DNA of 12,386 nt, taken from NCBI GenBank assembly GCA_004369085.1, contig ML210598.1, positions 1 to 12,386 of the forward strand. The letters run 5' to 3'. The stretch comes from Coprinopsis marcescibilis (taxonomy: Eukaryota > Basidiomycota > Agaricomycetes > Agaricales > Psathyrellaceae). The position numbers and the translations under genes are program-made. Below, piece after piece: positions 8,661 through 12,386 of this stretch. The notes beneath the pieces are model-generated. The model was not told where the DNA came from. It made no database searches and saw only the letters and a list, made by a program, of their open reading frames with translations. How positions within the stretch are numbered: position 1 is the first letter of the stretch; each line of letters opens with the position of its first letter.

Positions 8661-8861
8661 AGATGGAAGCGGAACGAGGGGAAATGAGGAAAAGGGCATC
8701 ATCAAAGCGAGCGCCGAGTACTATCATAGTGAGTACACCAGCACATGCATAGCCCTCTTATCAAGTTCGCACGGCTTTGGTTCCCGACATTTCAGGTTAA
8801 TGAAGACACTCCCCAATACAGATTACAACATCACATATAAGTACCAGAAATCCAAACGTAC

Positions 8862-8907
8862 CTCGAATCTCCCGACAGTTGAAATCCGGCTCGTGGTCCT
8901 TCAGCAT
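8862..8907 (-). CDS. Possible small first exon, unassigned
   Basis: On the minus strand ATG at 8907 opens MLKDHEPDFNCREIR and meets a GTACGT donor at 8861. A CT-rich, promoter-like stretch lies upstream of the ATG. It could be the start of a lost or unrecognised gene between C and B. It could also be a distal first exon of B: its phase would fit a splice to 8370 and run in frame into the B start region, but the intron would be 491 nt, long for this genome. Nothing homologous is seen at copy A. Confidence 0.2.
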
Positions 8908-9206
8908 GCCTAGATGAAGATGTCTAGATAACTCGTGAAGGTATTATGTAGAGGGGAGAGGGAATGTCGACCCTTCGACCTTCTTTGCACTACCGTTTAG
9001 ACCCTGCAGTGCCAGTGCCACGCGGCTGTGCCTTGCGAGGGTCAAGTCGATCTATACCACACCATAGAGTTCAGTACACACGACAAGGTTGCAATATAAC
9101 TCAGAAGTATAAAATGTATATATTGATTGTGAATCAAGGGAGTGTAGAGAGTAAGCACACAAAGACGAGCCCGTGGTAGCTAAGTAGATAGAAGAAGCCG
9201 CTCAGG
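8908..9206. other. Intergenic sequence between copies B and C
   Basis: The right part (from about 9095) resembles the 3' flank of copy B and is probably the 3' untranslated region of copy C. The rest, 8908-9094, shows no gene. The short + strand frame starting at 8964 has no recognisable features. Confidence 0.5.
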
Positions 9207-12200
9207 CTACAGCGCAAGATCTGATTCATTAGGGTCACTCTGTGCAAGTAGATGCTGTATCTCTGCCTCCTGGCTATATCCAGCCGCCTCAGCTACCCTT
9301 CCAACATGTCTGAGATACAGAGCGTGACTATCGAGGGAGTGGGAAAGATCGCGCTCGAATGACACGGAAGGGTCAGTTGCAGCTAGCTGGCGACGAACAT
9401 CAATGGCCTCTTGTGAGAACGGGATAGCCTCGGCAACCCGACCACAGTCATAAAGAACGCCGGCCAAATTGTGCAAAGAGTGTGCAAGATCTACGCTGTA
9501 CTCCTCGGGGCTGACACGCGCGAGCCGACGTCGTATATCCACCACTTCCCGGCTACATGCAACCACCTCAGCTGTCCTTCCAATCGTCTTGAGATACAGA
9601 GAATGGCTGTCGAGGGATTGGGAAAGATCGCGCTCGAATGCCACGGAAGGGTCGGTTGCAGCTAGCTGGCGACGAACATCAATGGCCTCTTGTGAAAACG
9701 AGATAGCCTCGGCAACCCGACCACTGTCATATAAAATGCTGACCAAGTTGTGCAAAGAGTGTGCAAGATCTACGTTGTACTCCTCGGGGCTGACTTTCGC
9801 GAGCCGACGTCGTATATCCACCACCTCCTGACTGTATTCAACCGCCCCAGCTGTCCTTCCAATCTTCTTGAGATACAGAGAATGGCTGTCGAGGGATTGA
9901 GAAAGATCGCGATCGAACTCAACGGAAGTCTCGGTTGCAGCTAGCTGGCGACGAACATCAATGGCCTCTTGTGAGAACGGGATAGCCTCGGCAGCCCGAT
10001 CACAGTCATATAGAATGCTGGCCAAATTGTGCAAAGAGTGTGCAAGGTCTACGTTGTGTTCCTCGGGGCTGACTTTCGCGAGCCGACGTTGTATATCCAC
10101 CGCCTCCTGCCCGTGTTCAACCGCCTCAGCTAGCCTTCCAACTGTCTGGAGATATCGTGCGATGCCATCGAGGGATTGAGAAAGATTGGGTTCGAATGTG
10201 GAAGGGTCGGTGGCAACTAGCTGGCGCCAAGTTTCAATGACCTTGTACGAGCATGGGATAGCATCGGCTACGCGGCCACAGTCATAGAGGTTGAAGGCCA
10301 ACTGTTGCAAGCAATGTGCAAGGTCTGTGTTATATTTCTCGGGGTCCTTGCCCGCAAGCGCACGTCGTATCTCCACCGCTTCCTGCCCGTATTCAACCGC
10401 CTCAGCTATCCTTCCAGCTCGTTGGAGGTATAGTGCATGCATATAGAGGGAATGGGAAAGATCAGGCTCGCTTGTGGAAGGGTCTGTTGGAGCAAGACTG
10501 CGACGAATTTCAATGGCCTCGCACGAGAATGGGATGGCCTCAGCAACCCGTCCGCATCCATAGAGTTTCCAGGCCAAATCGTTCAAAGATTGTTCAAGAT
10601 CTGGCTTGCGTTCTTCGGGGTTGTTGTGCGCGAGTCGACGTCGTATCTCAACCGCTTCCTGGCAGCACTCAACCGCTTCAGACATCTTTCCAACCCGTTG
10701 GAGGTATTGCGCATGTATTGTGATGGAGTAGGAAAGATCAGGCTCGAATGTGGAAGGGTCGTCTGCAGCGAGCTGGCGATAAATTTCTTTGGCCTGGCCA
10801 GAAAACGGGATAGCCTCGGGAGCCCGACCGCAGAGATGGAGATGGTATGCCAACGCATGCAAGCATTGTGCAAGATTTGAATCGAATTTCTCGGGGTCTT
10901 TGCCCGCAAGAGCACGTCGTATCTCCAATGCCTCTCGTGCTGACTCGCACGCCTCCAGTGATCTCTTCGCGTCTTGAAGATGATTCGCGTGCCTTTCGAG
11001 TGAATCAGCAAGATCCACCCTAGTTTCCGGTTCATGCTCTACGATTCTTCGACGATACCCGATCTCCTCCTGGGTAACAACCACAGCCTCTTCGTGTTTG
11101 TTGCATCTGTGAAGGTTCCAGGCCAGATTCCGCAATGCTAAACCCAGCCGATGTTGAAATTTCTCTGGCTGATGAACTACCAATTGTCGATACAGGTCGG
11201 CCAGCTCGATGTCGATTTCGTAGGATTCGTCGTACCGTCTCATCCGCTGTAGGACATCGCTTGTTATCTCCAGTGAGTGGGCCAAGGCTGGTCGAGCTTC
11301 GTTCGCATGTGTCAGCGCCAGCTGGCGAGAAATGGCCAGGGCTTCTTCGACCCGGGGAAGGGCATCCTCTGCACGATCAAGATAGCATAGACACCCCCCC
11401 AACCAAGTCAGGCTTTTGGAAAATTCGAGTGCCACCGCGAAGTCTGGACTTTTGTCTTTGTATGGAGCATATAGCTCGACTGCCTCCTGGAGTAGAGGAA
11501 GAGCCTCTATGTGCCGATTTTCATACCTCAAACACCGGGCCAGCGAGACGTAAATCTTTGCTGTCCATCTTGCAAGTGCGAGACTCGAAGGACCACGTGG
11601 CTGGAGGAGAGTTGAGTTAAACCAGTGGCTGTAATAGTATTGGAAGTGGCTTACCAAAACTTTGCGTTGAAACGTGACGATGTCTATCACGGATCTCGTC
11701 GAAGCAACAATTTCAAGGATGGGTCGAGGATTCCCCCCCACATTCTCACGTAGGAGCGTGGTATGTTCTTGGTCCGCCTCCTCGCTCAGAGAACGCCAAT
11801 GTGTATCAAAATGTTGAGTTGAGTACCAAAGCGGCTCAGGGAGCGATGTTCGCAGAAGGACTGGGATCTTTCGAGCCTTCTCTGCTGGATCCCAAACCCA
11901 ATCCCCATCTGAATATCCAAGAATTGGCACATTTGCCGATGTGAGTTCTCGTCGGATGGCCAGGAGACATAGCCGTGTCAGGCTGTCATGGTGGACCTCG
12001 GAGTCGATTCGGAATGGCTGCGGGGCACGCTGAACCAAATACTCTTGGACCGATAGATGAAGCAGGTTTATCGGCTGTGTTGGGTCGTCCACGCAGTAAT
12101 TTTGAAGCAAAGGTCGGATGACCATGCAGATCCCATGGACGTCATCCTCCGTGATTCCGTCAGGGGAATACAAGGCAGCCAACCCGCGCCGCGAAAGTGG

Positions 12201-12386
12201 CTCCCGCACTGTAACGAGTGCCCCCACCACGATGTTGTACTTCTCCACGAACCTACGATCCTTCCACTCCAGCTTCGACAGGATGTGCTCGTACAGCCTT
12301 TCCAACTTCACAACGGCCGTTTCCGCCTCTGTCCAGTAGCTGCTTGCACCCGCTATGATATCTGACAATTCCGCGGCGTGGTTGAA
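9207..12386 (-). CDS. NACHT-TPR NOD-like receptor, copy C (5' end outside window)
   Basis: Two exons are visible: 12386-11655 (244 codons, in phase from the window edge) and 11600-9207 (797 codons plus TAG). The first begins FNHAAELSDIIAG and corresponds to residues 314 onward of copy B. It holds the C-terminal part of NACHT and a winged-helix-like region with HLSVQEYL, then ends at KVL. The second exon has about five divergent TPRs and then six TPR doublets. The P-loop and Walker B lie beyond the window. Residue identity to B is high in NACHT and lower in the repeats, where the consensus differs (SQEAIDVRRQLAATDPS against SCEAIALYRQLVANDPS). The 54-nt intron contains no in-frame stop, so an uninterrupted frame spans it; the B homologue and its GTAAGC-CTCCAG ends show that it is an intron. 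The role is inferred as for copy B. Confidence 0.88.
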   Translation of the reverse strand, partial: FNHAAELSDIIAGASSYWTEAETAVVKLERLYEHILSKLEWKDRRFVEKYNIVVGALVTVREPLSRRGLAALYSPDGITEDDVHGICMVIRPLLQNYCVDDPTQPINLLHLSVQEYLVQRAPQPFRIDSEVHHDSLTRLCLLAIRRELTSANVPILGYSDGDWVWDPAEKARKIPVLLRTSLPEPLWYSTQHFDTHWRSLSEEADQEHTTLLRENVGGNPRPILEIVASTRSVIDIVTFQRKVLVSHFQYYYSHWFNSTLLQPRGPSSLALARWTAKIYVSLARCLRYENRHIEALPLLQEAVELYAPYKDKSPDFAVALEFSKSLTWLGGCLCYLDRAEDALPRVEEALAISRQLALTHANEARPALAHSLEITSDVLQRMRRYDESYEIDIELADLYRQLVVHQPEKFQHRLGLALRNLAWNLHRCNKHEEAVVVTQEEIGYRRRIVEHEPETRVDLADSLERHANHLQDAKRSLEACESAREALEIRRALAGKDPEKFDSNLAQCLHALAYHLHLCGRAPEAIPFSGQAKEIYRQLAADDPSTFEPDLSYSITIHAQYLQRVGKMSEAVECCQEAVEIRRRLAHNNPEERKPDLEQSLNDLAWKLYGCGRVAEAIPFSCEAIEIRRSLAPTDPSTSEPDLSHSLYMHALYLQRAGRIAEAVEYGQEAVEIRRALAGKDPEKYNTDLAHCLQQLAFNLYDCGRVADAIPCSYKVIETWRQLVATDPSTFEPNLSQSLDGIARYLQTVGRLAEAVEHGQEAVDIQRRLAKVSPEEHNVDLAHSLHNLASILYDCDRAAEAIPFSQEAIDVRRQLAATETSVEFDRDLSQSLDSHSLYLKKIGRTAGAVEYSQEVVDIRRRLAKVSPEEYNVDLAHSLHNLVSILYDSGRVAEAISFSQEAIDVRRQLAATDPSVAFERDLSQSLDSHSLYLKTIGRTAEVVACSREVVDIRRRLARVSPEEYSVDLAHSLHNLAGVLYDCGRVAEAIPFSQEAIDVRRQLAATDPSVSFERDLSHSLDSHALYLRHVGRVAEAAGYSQEAEIQHLLAQSDPNESDLAL
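9210..10883 (-). repeat. Tandem TPR-doublet array in copy C (6 units, 276-279 bp)
   Basis: Units start on the coding strand at 10883, 10607, 10331, 10055, 9776 and 9497. The three units nearest the 3' end (9210-10055) share an extra residue in the loop after the first TPR (279-bp period) and are most alike. Adjacent units at 9361-9490 and 9640-9769 differ at only about a tenth of positions by eye. They look like the youngest amplification. The three units further upstream are 276 bp and more diverged. Confidence 0.9.
11601..11654 (-). other. Intron of copy C (54 nt, stop-free)
   Basis: The donor is GTAAGC and the acceptor is CTCCAG, at the same position as intron 3 of copy B. It is a multiple of three and carries no stop, so retention would insert 18 residues between the NACHT and TPR parts instead of truncating the protein. 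Confidence 0.75.
12241..12386 (-). repeat. Near-identical tract shared with 7121-7266 of copy B
   Basis: At a constant offset of 5120, these 146 bases match copy B with one difference (12291 G, 7171 A). The 240 bases next to it (12001-12240 against 6881-7120) differ at about 29 positions. The tract reaches the window edge, so its full length is unknown. Confidence 0.85.

Larger units (their letters stand above)
7936..8822 (-). repeat. Duplicated NLR 5' block, right copy (pairs with 725-1625)
   Basis: This is the copy B counterpart of the block around copy A: leader, candidate leader intron, exons 1-2 and the start of exon 3. Two notable differences are the intact GTAAAG donor at 8301-8296 and an AT-rich insertion near 8651 that is absent from the left copy. 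The ends are judged by eye. Confidence 0.8.

Noticed and set aside
9469..10179. Several similar + strand frames opposite the copy C repeats
   Set aside because: They are antisense shadows of the TPR repeats; their mutual similarity only mirrors the 276-279 bp periodicity. The same applies to the + strand frames at 5073-5837 and 10316-10977.

Overview
The window looks like genomic DNA of a filamentous basidiomycete, most likely an Agaricomycete. The genes carry short (54-64 nt) GT-AG introns, and the recognisable proteins are of the NACHT-TPR type, the fungal NOD-like receptors (NLR, STAND NTPases) that are typically expanded in mushroom-forming fungi. There is no sign of bacterial gene organisation. 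Family names come from reading the translations by eye, without database searches.

Layout on the + axis. (1) 1-148: probable last two exons of a + strand gene entering from the left, followed by AATAAA motifs. (2) 717-1110: a minus-strand remnant of a NACHT-TPR gene (copy A). It keeps only the N-terminus and has a stop where similarity to its paralogue ends, next to a perfect hairpin. (3) About 1960-2710: a decayed minus-strand pseudogene, readable in several shifted frames, resembling Agaricomycete O-fucosyltransferase-like proteins. (4) 2711-4215: no gene that can be named. (5) 4367-8323: a complete minus-strand NACHT-TPR gene (copy B). Four exons join in frame to 1260 residues. (6) 9207-12386: a third copy (C), also minus strand, which runs off the right edge. 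Its end of NACHT, winged-helix-like region and whole TPR array are visible.

Copies A, B and C are head-to-tail paralogues. A and B share their 5' leader, introns and N-terminal exons. B and C share the NACHT C-terminal part, an intron at the same position, the TPR array and some 3' flank. The TPR arrays are tandem repeats of about 276-279 bp (two alternating TPRs of about 46 residues each). They have amplified separately in B (five doublets) and C (six doublets). Differences among repeats fall mostly in the first helix of each TPR, the helix that usually lines the ligand groove. B and C also share a 146-bp stretch with one mismatch beside sequence that is about 12% different, which suggests recent gene conversion.

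By analogy with known fungal NLRs, B and C are likely intracellular sensors for non-self or microbial cues. The repeat array would be the recognition surface and NACHT the nucleotide-dependent oligomerisation switch. No known N-terminal effector domain is visible in B, which starts only about 100 residues before the P-loop. The strongest candidates for something new are the evolving repeat arrays, the conserved leader block shared by A and B, and the short conserved N-terminal segment.
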